From Bryobacterales bacterium (GTDB lineage Bacteria; Acidobacteriota; Terriglobia; Bryobacterales; Bryobacteraceae): a stretch of DNA of 64,000 nt. Of the stretch, positions 25,780 to 34,953 are shown in pieces (the stretch's first letter is position 1; each line of letters opens with the position of its first letter). The stretch covers positions 116,414 to 180,413 of the forward strand of contig JADLCT010000039.1 of NCBI GenBank assembly GCA_020847045.1, read 5' to 3'. The translations under genes were made by a program, and so were the position numbers. Under the pieces are notes generated by a model. It was given only the letters and a program-made list of their open reading frames with translations, was not told the origin of the DNA and searched no databases.

Positions 25780-28700
25780 GCGCGTAGGCCGCGCCGGGCG
25801 CCTCCCATTCGCGCCATGCGCCGAGCAGCGGGAAGTAGAGTCCCAGGCGCACCGCTTCTTCCCCGGACTGGAGCACCCGGGCGTACCGTTCCAACTGCCC
25901 GCGGTACCGCCGCTGCTCCTCGTCCAGAAACTCCTCCACGCCGGCCCCTTCGTGGACGCTCGTCTTGAAGTCGATCACCCAGCGGCGGCCTTGGGCATCC
26001 ACGAACGTGCAGTCCACGCGGTACGCCCGCACGCCTCCGCCCTCGGCCACGGTCACGCCGAATTCGCGCCGGTCCTCCGCATGGCGGGTTAACACCCACC
26101 GTCCGCGTTCATCGGACAGTGCCGAGGAGAGCGCCCGCTGTGTCCGCTCCGTGGCCCCCGCGAGTTCGTCAGGCGGCACGCCCAGCGCCGCCAATTGCGC
26201 CCGGATCGCTCCTTCGCGCGCCATCACCCGCTCCGCATCCCATCGCTCGACGCCGTCGCCCGCGATCTTCATCAGCCACGCATGCACGGCAACACCCACA
26301 TGGCGCGCCGTCTCGCTCACCCAGTCATAGGTGTGCCGCTCGGCCTCGTCTTCAATCGTCTCCTCGCGCCATCGCAGCGCCGGATCCCGAGCCGGCGTCC
26401 GCCAGCCGGCCTCCACGCGGCGCAGCAACGGATACACACGTGTGGCCTCAGCGCCGCCCTCTTCGGCCACAGGTTCCGGCATCGCCTGAAACTCCCACCC
26501 CACCGTTCCCCACAGCGCATGCAGCATCGACCCCGCGCGTGGCGTCTTCCACTCGCGGCGCACCGCGTCCCACTTCACCTGTCCAAGCAGGTGCAGCTTC
26601 TGTTTCGCGCGCGTCGAGGCCACATACAGCAGCCGCCGCAACTCGTTTTTCTCCCGCTCGGCAAGGTAGGCCCCCAGATACTGCCCCGCCTCCTCCTGCT
26701 TCCCCACGGGCGCCACGGCCGCCATCAACACACGGTCCTCGCCTTCCAGGGGCAACCGCACCATCCGGATCAGCTCCGTCTCCACCGGACGCTTCGTCTT
26801 GTCCAGCCCTGGCACGATCACAACGTCGAACTCCAGCCCCTTCGACTTGTGAATGGTCATCACCTGCACGCGCGCGTCGCCGCGCGGGTCCGGCGCCGCG
26901 TATAGCCGCCCCACCTCGCTCCCCAGCACGGCAAAATCCACCTCGCCGCCCTTCTCCAGCCGGTCCAGCAGGCCCAGCAGCACATCGGCATCCCTGGCGT
27001 CGCGCGCCGCCTCGATACACTCCGGACCACCCAACGACCGCCACGTCTCTTCCACCACCACGCGCAACCGCTCGCGCCGCACCCGCTCCAGGCCCGCGTC
27101 CAATGCCTCTCGTATCCGTTCCCATCGCGCGCGACCGTCCTCGCTCAACTCGCCGCCGCGCATCTCCAGCAGCGTTCGCACCGCCTTGCCGCGCTGCCCA
27201 TCCACAAGGGCGTTCAGATCAGCCAGGCGCATGCCACACCACGGCGCGCGCAGCACGGCGAGCCAGCTCACGCGGTCCATCGGGTGCAGCAGCGCCCGCA
27301 CCAGCGAGATCAGGTCCAGCACCACCGGACGCTCCGCCAGAGGGTCCAGATCCACGGCACGGAAGCCGATTCCCCGCCGCTGGAACTCTTCCAGAATGTG
27401 CGTCAGGTCCGCCCGCCGCCGCGCCAGCACGGCCACGGTCCCGGCGCCCTCCCGCAGCGCCTCTTCCACAATCGAGGCCACGCACTCCGCCTCACCCGCG
27501 TTGTCGCCCTTCTCGAAAGGATGCACCGTGACGGCATCACCCTCGGCCTTCTCACGCGTGGCCACCGCCGCCGTATACGGAATCGCACCCGTCGCAACAT
27601 CCTCGATGGCTGCCAGTACGCCTGGAAACGTCCGGTTCACCCACTCGACAATCCCAGATTGCGAGCGGAAGTTGGCCATCAGCGTGAGCGGCTCCAGTTT
27701 CAGTTCGCCCAGCCCGTTGGCCCGCAGGTCGAGAAAGTTGCCCACCTCTGCCTCGCGGAACAGATAGATCGACTGCATCGGATCGCCCACCAGAAAGACG
27801 GTGCGCGGCCGCTCCTCGTGCAAGCCAGCCCATCCCGCCGTCAGCCTCCGCAGCAGTTCCAGGTGCGTCACGGAGGTATCCTGCATCTCGTCCACCAGCA
27901 GGTGCTCAATCCGCTCACCCAGCGCCAGGGCAAGATCCGTTGGCCGTCCGCTGCCGCCCAGCGCGCGCAGCGCCGCCAGCGACAGCTCGTTAAAGTCCAC
28001 TTCGCCGCGCGCCAGAAACCGCAGGCGCAACTCCCCCACGGCGTGCCGCAGCAGCCGCAGCGCCGCCGCCAGCACGCGCCAGGCATGCTCCTCGAATCGC
28101 GGCTCCGGCGCGGAACGCACGCGCCGCAAGGCATACACGAAGCCCGGCGGAAGCTCCATGTCCTTCCAGACGCCGGGCAGACGCTTACGCGGCTCGCCGT
28201 CAGTTTTGGTCAACAGGCGTCCGGCCAGATCCTTCCACTCCGCCAGCGTTCGCGGCGCCGCCTCCACGGCCGGCATGCTCCGCGTGGCTAGCGACATTTC
28301 GTACCGCACGGCGGCGTCCAGCGACTCTTCCAGCACCGGACGCAACTCCTCGACATCTCCGGCCAGTCCGATCCGCGGCAGCCACTGGTCGCGCTTCCTC
28401 AGCATCATCGTGATCAACGCCGTCAGGCGTCCGGCATCGTTGTCCCGGTGCAGCAGCAGTTCCCGCACATCGTCCGCCAGGGGTCCGTTTGAAGACAGCA
28501 TCCGGATGGCGTCCGCCGCCGCCTCCTCATAGGCCTCCTCCGCGTTCTCCACCGGCGACGCCGAACCACCCAGCCCGCCCAGCACCGGCAGCCGTCCGGC
28601 CAGCCAGGAGCAGAGCGAATCAATGGTCTGGATTCGCATCCGCCGCGGGTTGTCCAAAAGGTCCCAGCCAAGCGCGCGATCGTGCTCCCACACGGCCCGC

Positions 28701-28990
28701 GCCAGCCGCCACGTCTCCCGTTTGTGCGCTTCGCGCGGCTCCGCCTCCCGCGCCGAACGCAAAGCCTCCAAAACGCGCGCCCGCATCTCCCCGGCCGCCT
28801 TCCGCGTGAAGGTGATGGCCAGGACGGCCTCCGGACGCTCCACAAGCGCGAGCAGCACCAGGTACCTCTGGATCAACAGCTCCGTCTTACCCGAACCCGC
28901 CGGCGCCTGCACCAGGAAGGATGCGCCGCCATCCAACGCTCTGGCCCGCTGCCCGGCATCCGGCGGCGTCTGCGCGCTACTCGGCGTCAT
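25763..28990 (-). CDS. AddA-like UvrD-family helicase with C-terminal PD-(D/E)XK nuclease
   Basis: This is a 1,075-residue protein. Helicase motifs are visible: Q/Walker A QAPAGSGKTELL (28-39), Walker B LLVDEMQDTSVTHLELL, motif III VFLVGDPMQSIYLFREAEV and motif VI LYVASTRAKQKLHLLG. The C-terminal RecB-like nuclease shows YRVDCTFVDAQGRRWVIDFKTS. It would process double-strand DNA ends to 3' single strands for RecA loading, as AddAB/RecBCD do. ATG 28990 has AAGGAG 6 bases upstream, which decides the start against the longer frame from 29101. It overlaps the AddB-like gene by 14 bases, indicating translational coupling. Confidence 0.92.
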   Translation of the reverse strand: MTPSSAQTPPDAGQRARALDGGASFLVQAPAGSGKTELLIQRYLVLLALVERPEAVLAITFTRKAAGEMRARVLEALRSAREAEPREAHKRETWRLARAVWEHDRALGWDLLDNPRRMRIQTIDSLCSWLAGRLPVLGGLGGSASPVENAEEAYEEAAADAIRMLSSNGPLADDVRELLLHRDNDAGRLTALITMMLRKRDQWLPRIGLAGDVEELRPVLEESLDAAVRYEMSLATRSMPAVEAAPRTLAEWKDLAGRLLTKTDGEPRKRLPGVWKDMELPPGFVYALRRVRSAPEPRFEEHAWRVLAAALRLLRHAVGELRLRFLARGEVDFNELSLAALRALGGSGRPTDLALALGERIEHLLVDEMQDTSVTHLELLRRLTAGWAGLHEERPRTVFLVGDPMQSIYLFREAEVGNFLDLRANGLGELKLEPLTLMANFRSQSGIVEWVNRTFPGVLAAIEDVATGAIPYTAAVATREKAEGDAVTVHPFEKGDNAGEAECVASIVEEALREGAGTVAVLARRRADLTHILEEFQRRGIGFRAVDLDPLAERPVVLDLISLVRALLHPMDRVSWLAVLRAPWCGMRLADLNALVDGQRGKAVRTLLEMRGGELSEDGRARWERIREALDAGLERVRRERLRVVVEETWRSLGGPECIEAARDARDADVLLGLLDRLEKGGEVDFAVLGSEVGRLYAAPDPRGDARVQVMTIHKSKGLEFDVVIVPGLDKTKRPVETELIRMVRLPLEGEDRVLMAAVAPVGKQEEAGQYLGAYLAEREKNELRRLLYVASTRAKQKLHLLGQVKWDAVRREWKTPRAGSMLHALWGTVGWEFQAMPEPVAEEGGAEATRVYPLLRRVEAGWRTPARDPALRWREETIEDEAERHTYDWVSETARHVGVAVHAWLMKIAGDGVERWDAERVMAREGAIRAQLAALGVPPDELAGATERTQRALSSALSDERGRWVLTRHAEDRREFGVTVAEGGGVRAYRVDCTFVDAQGRRWVIDFKTSVHEGAGVEEFLDEEQRRYRGQLERYARVLQSGEEAVRLGLYFPLLGAWREWEAPGAAYALKKVP

Positions 28991-31526
28991 CGCCGTCTCC
29001 TTCCACTCGCGGGCCGGCTTCGTTGACGCGGCATAGCGCGGGCAGGTGGCAGTGTTCGCATGTGGTGGACCGCTTGGGATCCACCGCCGCCCAGCCTTCA
29101 CCGTACTGCGCGGCCAGGCGCTCCAGCACGCCGCGCCACTCCTCCACTCGCTGGCTCAACGGCGCACCGCCCTCCTTCACATTGGGCAGAATGCCTTCCT
29201 CATCGGCCTTGCCAACGAACCGGAGGCAGCTTTGCCGCAACTGCGCGAACGCCAGAGCCGCCAGAGGCGCCGGCGACGCCACGGCATACAGCGGCGCCTG
29301 CGGCTCGTCCGGTCTGTCGCCGTCCCACGCGGTCAACGAGGGCGCCTTGCTCTTGTAGTCGATCAGCACCAGACGGCCGTCGCTTAGCTTGTCCTGCCGG
29401 TCAAAGCGGATCTTCAAGCGCAAACCGCCCAGTTCCACCACGCGCGAAGTCTCACGGCCCACCACGGTGAAGTCCGCCTCCCTTTGGATTTCCACCGCCA
29501 TCCAATCTTTCAGAAGCCGTTCCAGCCGCGCCTGCTCCACATCGCTGACCCGCGCCTCAAACACCTCCTGCGCGGGCGGAGAACATTCGATAACCGCCTG
29601 CCGAACCGACTCGCTCACCACCGCCTGAAGCTCCGCCTCACTGGCATCCCGCAATCCGGCCAGACTCTTCAGCCTTTCCCAGCAATGGCTGATGGCAGCG
29701 TGCAGCAGCGTGCCCCGCTCGCGCGCCGTCAGTCCCAGTTCCGCCTCCGGGAACTCCGCCGCCTCCAGACGGTAGGCCGCGAAGGCCCGGAAGGGACACG
29801 CCGCCATGTCGCGCAGCAGCGAAGCGCCACCGGGGGCTTCCGGCACAGCCACGGCGGGACCACGCACATCCTCGGCGCGCTCCAGGCGCGCCCCCATGCC
29901 CTCCTCCGGCACACAGTCGCCGGCCTGCTCGAATGGACCGGTGAACAACGGGCTGGGTAGCAGCGGCTCTTCCCCCTCGGCACGCGCATAGCTGACGCGC
30001 ACCTCCGCGGCGCAGCCCAGCAACTCCTCCGTTGCCTCGCGGTACAACTTCAACCATCCCGACGGCACGGCTTCGGGCCGCCCGGCCGCTCTCTGCAACC
30101 CAACGGGAACCAGCGGCTCCGGCAGCGCCTCCGGCGGCCATGCACGGTCATCGAAACCGGCCAGCCACACGGCATCGAACTGCTCGGCCGCCGCGTCGTC
30201 CGCCCCCATTACCTGCAAGGGCTGGCCCAGGTTTTCCGCTCGAAATACGGCCGCGCGCGCGGCCGCCTCCCACTGTTGCACCGCCTCGCTGGCCGACATC
30301 TCATCCACGACGCCATCCAGAGAAGCCAACTCCCGCAACGCTCCCCGCAGCCCTTCCACCGCTTGATGCTCCTCGCTGTTCAGCCCTTCGCCTGGCCACC
30401 CCATCTCGCGCAGCAGCATCCACAAGATTCGCGCCCATCGGCTGGGCCGCTCCCGTTTGGGCGGCCTGGAGGTTCCGGGCGCGCGCAACTCCTCCGAAGC
30501 CACGTCCTGTCCCCGTCTCCGTATATCCAGTGCGCTTCCGGCGCGCGCGATCCGCTCTTCCGGCCCGCCCGCGCGATAAGGCGTTAGCAGCACGGCCTCG
30601 GCAGCGGCTGCGTCCACGCGCTCCCGCGCCAACAAGGCCAGATGCAGCGCGGCGCGCACCACGCCCACGCTGGCCAGAGGACGTCCGAGCGAGAGGTGAT
30701 ACGGCGGCGGTTCGCCACCACCGGCCGGAAACACACGCCCCAGCACCGCGTCCCATTGATCGAGCACCGGGCGCAGGTCCGGAACCACAATGGCCAGCCG
30801 GAGCTTCGGGTTCGCCCGGAGATGCTCCAGCGCCCACTCCGCCGCGGCCCGCATCTCGGACTCCTTACTTCCGAACGACAGGCACTGAGGGATCACGCCC
30901 GCGCCGCGCTCCGGCCTGTGTTCCTCGATACGCGCCCCCGCGCGCCCCAGCGCCTCCACCAGCGCACGGCCCAACACCGTCCACCTCCGCATTCCCGCCA
31001 GCACCACCACGGGCGGCGCGGCAAGCCGTCCGGCATCCAACGCCCGGATTACCGCTTCGGCCACGCCGGCCGCCGAATGCCGGTTCGCACGCTCGCAGCA
31101 CCGGTCGAATTCACGCGCCCAGTCCCGCATTGCCAGCGTGTCTTCGCTTGATTCCCACGCGGCATCCCGCACGGGCAGCCGCCATTCGGCCACGCACCGC
31201 CAGGCCGACGCCGCCAGTTCCGCCGCGCGCGGCACGTTCAGGATCGCCGCCCCGTGGGGCGACTCCTCGATGAGGCTCCGCCAGAGCATGGCTTCCTGCT
31301 GATGATTCCACCACGACGCCCCGGCGCTCTCGTCCAGCGCCAGCCTTCCCGCCGCGCGCTCCAGCCACATCCCCAGCGTCAGCACGTCCGGCGTGGCCCA
31401 CCGTGTCCGCCCCCGTTCCATCTGCCACCGGGCGTGTCCGGCGAGCAGGCTCCGCCGCAACCGTTCCGTGCCCGTCAGACACAGCGCTCCTTCGTCCAGC
31501 AGCGCGGAGAGCTCATGTCGTGTCAC
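28977..31526 (-). CDS. AddB-like DNA repair nuclease (TIGR03623 type) with Fe-S cysteines
   Basis: This is an 849-residue partner of the downstream helicase. The N-terminal two thirds resemble a degenerate helicase with no Walker A lysine. The C-terminal third is a PD-(D/E)XK nuclease: metal residues D709, D723 and K725 in FDRQDKLSDGRLVLIDYKSK, and the conserved ERGTLLHAAISHCWE helix. Four cysteines are placed as in the AddB iron-sulfur staple: C577 (ACPFRAF), then C823-x2-C826-x5-C832. The family is annotated as 'probable DNA repair protein'. The complex probably resects DNA ends and may help restrict foreign DNA. Nothing else of a defence type is adjacent. Confidence 0.88.
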   Translation of the reverse strand: MTRHELSALLDEGALCLTGTERLRRSLLAGHARWQMERGRTRWATPDVLTLGMWLERAAGRLALDESAGASWWNHQQEAMLWRSLIEESPHGAAILNVPRAAELAASAWRCVAEWRLPVRDAAWESSEDTLAMRDWAREFDRCCERANRHSAAGVAEAVIRALDAGRLAAPPVVVLAGMRRWTVLGRALVEALGRAGARIEEHRPERGAGVIPQCLSFGSKESEMRAAAEWALEHLRANPKLRLAIVVPDLRPVLDQWDAVLGRVFPAGGGEPPPYHLSLGRPLASVGVVRAALHLALLARERVDAAAAEAVLLTPYRAGGPEERIARAGSALDIRRRGQDVASEELRAPGTSRPPKRERPSRWARILWMLLREMGWPGEGLNSEEHQAVEGLRGALRELASLDGVVDEMSASEAVQQWEAAARAAVFRAENLGQPLQVMGADDAAAEQFDAVWLAGFDDRAWPPEALPEPLVPVGLQRAAGRPEAVPSGWLKLYREATEELLGCAAEVRVSYARAEGEEPLLPSPLFTGPFEQAGDCVPEEGMGARLERAEDVRGPAVAVPEAPGGASLLRDMAACPFRAFAAYRLEAAEFPEAELGLTARERGTLLHAAISHCWERLKSLAGLRDASEAELQAVVSESVRQAVIECSPPAQEVFEARVSDVEQARLERLLKDWMAVEIQREADFTVVGRETSRVVELGGLRLKIRFDRQDKLSDGRLVLIDYKSKAPSLTAWDGDRPDEPQAPLYAVASPAPLAALAFAQLRQSCLRFVGKADEEGILPNVKEGGAPLSQRVEEWRGVLERLAAQYGEGWAAVDPKRSTTCEHCHLPALCRVNEAGPRVEGDGDDAE

Positions 31527-31568
31527 TCCGCCATCATCGCGCAGCCAGCCCTCCGCCGCGCCGCCGCG

Positions 31569-32390
31569 TCAACACCCGCTCACCATCGAACGCAGGAAGC
31601 GGGCCCCGCGCGGAATCGCCGTCAACTCATCCTCCGTGCCCTCATACACCAGGCTGCAAAAGCCGTTGTAATGCACGCCGCGCAGAATGTTGAACACCTT
31701 GCCGTAGTCGATGTAGCGCTCGCGTCCCTGCGCGTCCACCTCGTACAACTTCGTCCGCACGAACGGCGCCAGAGGGGCCACCTGCTCGATGCTTTTGTAG
31801 TAATCGGCGTAGGTGTGGCCGGCCTGCTTCGGCCCGCGCGGTCCGTCGCGGCCGGTGAAGTGGCCGGTGTCCAGCACGAGCGCGAAATTCGGATGGTTCA
31901 CCTCTTTGTGGAAACGCAGCATGTCGTCTCCGGTGGAGGTCAGGCCGCTGTGGTTCTGCAGCGCCACCACCATGCCCAGGTCGGCGCCCACCTCGGCGCA
32001 CCGCCGCAGCGCATCCACGCTATACCGGAACGCTTCTTCGGTCCGCTCGGGCGAAGGCGCGCTGCCCACGAAGACGCGAATCAACGGCGCTCCCAAAAAC
32101 AAGCCCACCTCCATGGCGACGCGCGCTTTTTCCAACTCCGCCGGAATGCGCGAGGCATCGCGCGCAAACTCGGTGGACACCGGAAAACTGGGAATCGACA
32201 TGCCGTTGTCCAGGCACGCCCGCCGCAACTGCTTCAGGTAGGCCCGGTCGAAGCGCGGCAGGTGGTTCATGTGCAAATCGACGCCATCCAGGTCCAACGC
32301 GCGCGCCGCGCGGATGAAGCCAAACAGGTCCATCTTCCCGGCCTTGAACTGGTTCTGGTAGCTGAGCGAAAGGCAACTAAGCCGCATCAT
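31569..32390 (-). CDS. Sugar phosphate isomerase/epimerase-like TIM-barrel protein (cytoplasmic)
   Basis: This 273-residue TIM-barrel protein lacks a signal peptide. Strands with the usual residues are LDLDGVDLHMNHLPRF, VFVGSAP, GMVVALQNHSGLTSTGDD, FALVLDTGHFTGRDG and FVRTKLYEVDAQGRERYIDY, with metal-binding Glu/Asp/His positions of the xylose-isomerase-like family. The exact sugar is unknown. AAGGAG lies 9 bases before ATG 32390; the frame continues to 32432 without support. It follows the AddB-like gene's start by 42 bases in the same direction but is upstream in transcription, and is divergent from the metal efflux operon. Confidence 0.88.
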   Translation of the reverse strand: MMRLSCLSLSYQNQFKAGKMDLFGFIRAARALDLDGVDLHMNHLPRFDRAYLKQLRRACLDNGMSIPSFPVSTEFARDASRIPAELEKARVAMEVGLFLGAPLIRVFVGSAPSPERTEEAFRYSVDALRRCAEVGADLGMVVALQNHSGLTSTGDDMLRFHKEVNHPNFALVLDTGHFTGRDGPRGPKQAGHTYADYYKSIEQVAPLAPFVRTKLYEVDAQGRERYIDYGKVFNILRGVHYNGFCSLVYEGTEDELTAIPRGARFLRSMVSGC

Positions 32391-32458
32391 GAAGGAACAC
32401 TCCTTTCCGGTTCCAGACACTCTATCAGACACCCCGCGTTATGCAACCGATTCTCACG

Positions 32459-32488
32459 TTGACGCGCTTCCCTCCGCTTCTCTACGCT
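32459..32488 (+). promoter_or_regulatory. Possible promoter of the metal efflux operon
   Basis: TTGACG (32459-32464), an 18-base spacer and TACGCT (32483-32488) precede the outer-membrane-factor gene. The -10 is weak. The predicted start lies next to the first codons, so the leader would be very short. No MerR- or CopY-type operator is recognised. Confidence 0.35.
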
Positions 32489-32502
32489 AAATAGTGAGAT
32501 TC

Positions 32503-33726
32503 ATGTTTTTTTCCCTGCGTGCCGGAGTGCTGCTCGGGCTGATTCCCGCCTGCGCCTGGCCGCAACAGACGCTCACCGTGCAGGACGCCGTGGCGCGCGC
32601 GCTGTCCACCCATGGCATGCTGGCCGCGGGCGTGAATCGCATCGCCGCCGCCGAAGGGTTGCGCCGGCAAGCGGCGCTCATGCCGAATCCCAAACTGGTC
32701 CTTCAGTTGGAGAACGTACGCCCCTACGGCAACCCGGCCTTCCAGTTCCAGCGCGACACGGATCAGTTCGCCTACCTGCAATACCTGTTTGAAACGGCCG
32801 GCAAACGCGGACTCCGCACGGCCGCCGCCTCGGCCCAGGTGGATCGCGCGGCCTTGGAGCGCGAAACCCTCGCCGCGCAGATCCGCGCCCGTGTCAAGTC
32901 CGCCTACTGGGCCGCCGCCGGGGCCGCGCAGATCCGTAAGTGGCTGGACGACGATGTCGCCCGCTTCGATGAGGTGGTTCAATATCACCGGAACCGTGTA
33001 CGCGAAGGCGCCTCCGCCGAATCCGACCTGTTGCGTGTCCAGTTGGAAGCCTCGCGCCTGCGCCTGTCGGCATCCAACGCCCGTCTCGCGGCCGATCGCG
33101 CGCGCATCGATCTTATGCGCGAAATGGGCCAGTCCGAGTTTCCCGATCTCGCCTTCGGCGATTCCATTGAAACCATCCGCCCCGAGATCCCCGATCCGGC
33201 CGAATCGGCCCTCGAACGCCGCGCCGAGGTGAAACTGGCCCGGCAGATCCAAACCGCCGCGCTCGCCCAGGCCCGCCTGCAACAGGCGCTCGCCAAACCG
33301 AACGTCGATGTCCTGTTCGGCTACAAACACACCAATGGACTGGACACCATGCTGGCCGGCGTGCAGGTGGATCTGCCGGTGGCCAACCGCAACCAGGGCA
33401 ATCTCGCCGCCGCGCTCTCGGAAGCCAAAGCCGCCGAATCGACGCTGGCTGCCGTGGAAGCCGTGGTGCGGGCCGAGGTGGAAGGCGCGCGACGGGCGGT
33501 TACGATTCGTAAGTCCCAGCTCGACTCGATCCTGACCGCCATGCGCACCGAGGCCAACGAATCACAGCGCATCGCCGGGGCCGCCTACCGGATCGGGGGA
33601 GTTGAACTCCTTCGCCTCCTGGACGCCGAACGCGCCCGGATCGAGACGCAGATGCTCTACTACCAGACCTTGAGTGAATATCAACAGGCGGTCTCCGCTC
33701 TGGAAGCCGCATTGGGGTTGCCGTGA
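32503..33726 (+). CDS. TolC-family outer-membrane efflux protein (CzcC-like)
   Basis: This protein is about 407 residues long. The signal peptide (FFSLRAGVLLGLIPACAWPQQ) is followed by two OEP repeats rich in alpha-helical coiled coil (LTVQDAVARALSTHGML..., ALERRAEVKLARQIQTAALAQARLQQAL) that form the periplasmic tunnel of the trimer. It closes the exit of the tripartite metal pump encoded next. An in-frame GTG at 32494 is an alternative start adding three residues. The stop TGA overlaps the adaptor's GTG start, so the three genes are an operon. Confidence 0.92.
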   Translation: MFFSLRAGVLLGLIPACAWPQQTLTVQDAVARALSTHGMLAAGVNRIAAAEGLRRQAALMPNPKLVLQLENVRPYGNPAFQFQRDTDQFAYLQYLFETAGKRGLRTAAASAQVDRAALERETLAAQIRARVKSAYWAAAGAAQIRKWLDDDVARFDEVVQYHRNRVREGASAESDLLRVQLEASRLRLSASNARLAADRARIDLMREMGQSEFPDLAFGDSIETIRPEIPDPAESALERRAEVKLARQIQTAALAQARLQQALAKPNVDVLFGYKHTNGLDTMLAGVQVDLPVANRNQGNLAAALSEAKAAESTLAAVEAVVRAEVEGARRAVTIRKSQLDSILTAMRTEANESQRIAGAAYRIGGVELLRLLDAERARIETQMLYYQTLSEYQQAVSALEAALGLP

Positions 33727-34940
33727 ACCGCATCGCTCTCCTCCTTCCGCCTCTGCTCGCCCTGGCCGCCTGCGGCAAGGCGCCCGGCACGGCCGTCCCG
33801 TCTGAAACTCACGCCGAGCCAAAGGCCGCCACGGCCGAACGCGGCACGGTGCGCCTCGATCCCGCCTCGTCCGGCAAAGCCTGGGTCATCGTGGAACCGG
33901 TCCAGTTGGGCGCCGCCTCGGACCCCGTCCGCGCCACCGGCCGTCTCACCACGCACGAAGACTCCACCTGGAACGTAGGCTCGGTCACGGATGGACGCAT
34001 TGTGCACATGCTGGCCAAGCTCGGTGACCAGATCCGCGCCGGCCAGGTGATCGCCCGGATGCACAGCCACGATGTCCACGAGGCCCGCGCCGACCACAGC
34101 CGCGCCAAGGGCGAACTCGCCCGCGCCACGTCGGCGCTCGCCATCGCCAAGCGCATGCGCGACCGCGCCCGCACCCTCTACGAGCTCAAGGCCGGATCCC
34201 TCGAACAGGTGGAGCGCGCCGAAGCCGAGTTGATCGCCGCCGAATCCGCGGTGCGCACCGCCGAAGTCGATGTCATCCGTACCGAGACGCATCTGGTGGA
34301 ATATCTCCGCATTGCGCCCGAAGGATCGGCCCAGCACAAGCCGGACGAAAACCTGCACGACGAAGATCTGGTTCCGGTCATCTCCCCTGGCTCGGGCGTG
34401 CTGCTCCGCCGCCTTGTGACGGAAGGCTCGGTGGTGGCCGCCGGCCAGGGCATCGCCGTCGTCAGCGATCTGAGCCGCCTCCGGTTGATCGCCAACGTGG
34501 GCGAACAGGACCTTCCGCTCATCCACACCGGCGCCGCCGCCCGCATCGTCCGCGCGGCTCTGCCCGGCCGCGTCTTTCAGGGGCGCGTCTCCCGCATCGG
34601 CGAGGAGATGGACCCCGAAACCCGCACCGCCGAGGTGTGGATCACAATCGATTCGGCCGGACTGACACTCAAGCCCGAGGGCTACGCCAACGTCGAAATC
34701 GCGACGGCCTCGAAACGGCCCGGCATCTTCATTTCCACGGATGCCGTTCAGGAGGTGGAAGGCGCCTCGTCGGTCTTCGTCGAGACCGCGCCGAACACCT
34801 ATTCCGTTCGCGCCGTGTCGCTCGGCGAGCGCTCCGGCGCCCTGGTGGAGGTGAAACAAGGGCTGTCGGCGGGCGAGCGCATCGCCGTCAAGGGCAGCTT
34901 CCTGCTTAAGTCCCAGCTTCTGAAATCGACCCTCGAATAA
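33723..34940 (+). CDS. RND efflux periplasmic adaptor lipoprotein (CzcB/CusB-like)
   Basis: This 405-residue membrane fusion protein has a lipoprotein signal with lipobox LAAC (cysteine 17). Barrel-sandwich halves (VGSVTDGRIVHMLAKLGDQIRAGQVIARM... VISPGSGVLLRRLVTEGSVVAAGQGIAVV) flank a coiled-coil hairpin (about 110-175). A beta-barrel follows (IHTGAAARIVRAALPGRVFQGRVSRI) with a membrane-proximal domain. It links the RND pump to the outer-membrane channel. The GTG start overlaps the preceding stop by 4 bases. No Met-rich or His-rich metal-binding tail is seen, so copper versus zinc/cobalt cannot be decided. Confidence 0.93.
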   Translation: MNRIALLLPPLLALAACGKAPGTAVPSETHAEPKAATAERGTVRLDPASSGKAWVIVEPVQLGAASDPVRATGRLTTHEDSTWNVGSVTDGRIVHMLAKLGDQIRAGQVIARMHSHDVHEARADHSRAKGELARATSALAIAKRMRDRARTLYELKAGSLEQVERAEAELIAAESAVRTAEVDVIRTETHLVEYLRIAPEGSAQHKPDENLHDEDLVPVISPGSGVLLRRLVTEGSVVAAGQGIAVVSDLSRLRLIANVGEQDLPLIHTGAAARIVRAALPGRVFQGRVSRIGEEMDPETRTAEVWITIDSAGLTLKPEGYANVEIATASKRPGIFISTDAVQEVEGASSVFVETAPNTYSVRAVSLGERSGALVEVKQGLSAGERIAVKGSFLLKSQLLKSTLE

Positions 34941-34953
34941 TCCGCCACCCCGC

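Noticed and set aside
32381..32410. Hairpin GGAAC...GTTCC around the ribosome site of the sugar isomerase at 32390
   Set aside because: A 5-bp stem with an 11-base loop is too weak to claim translational control.
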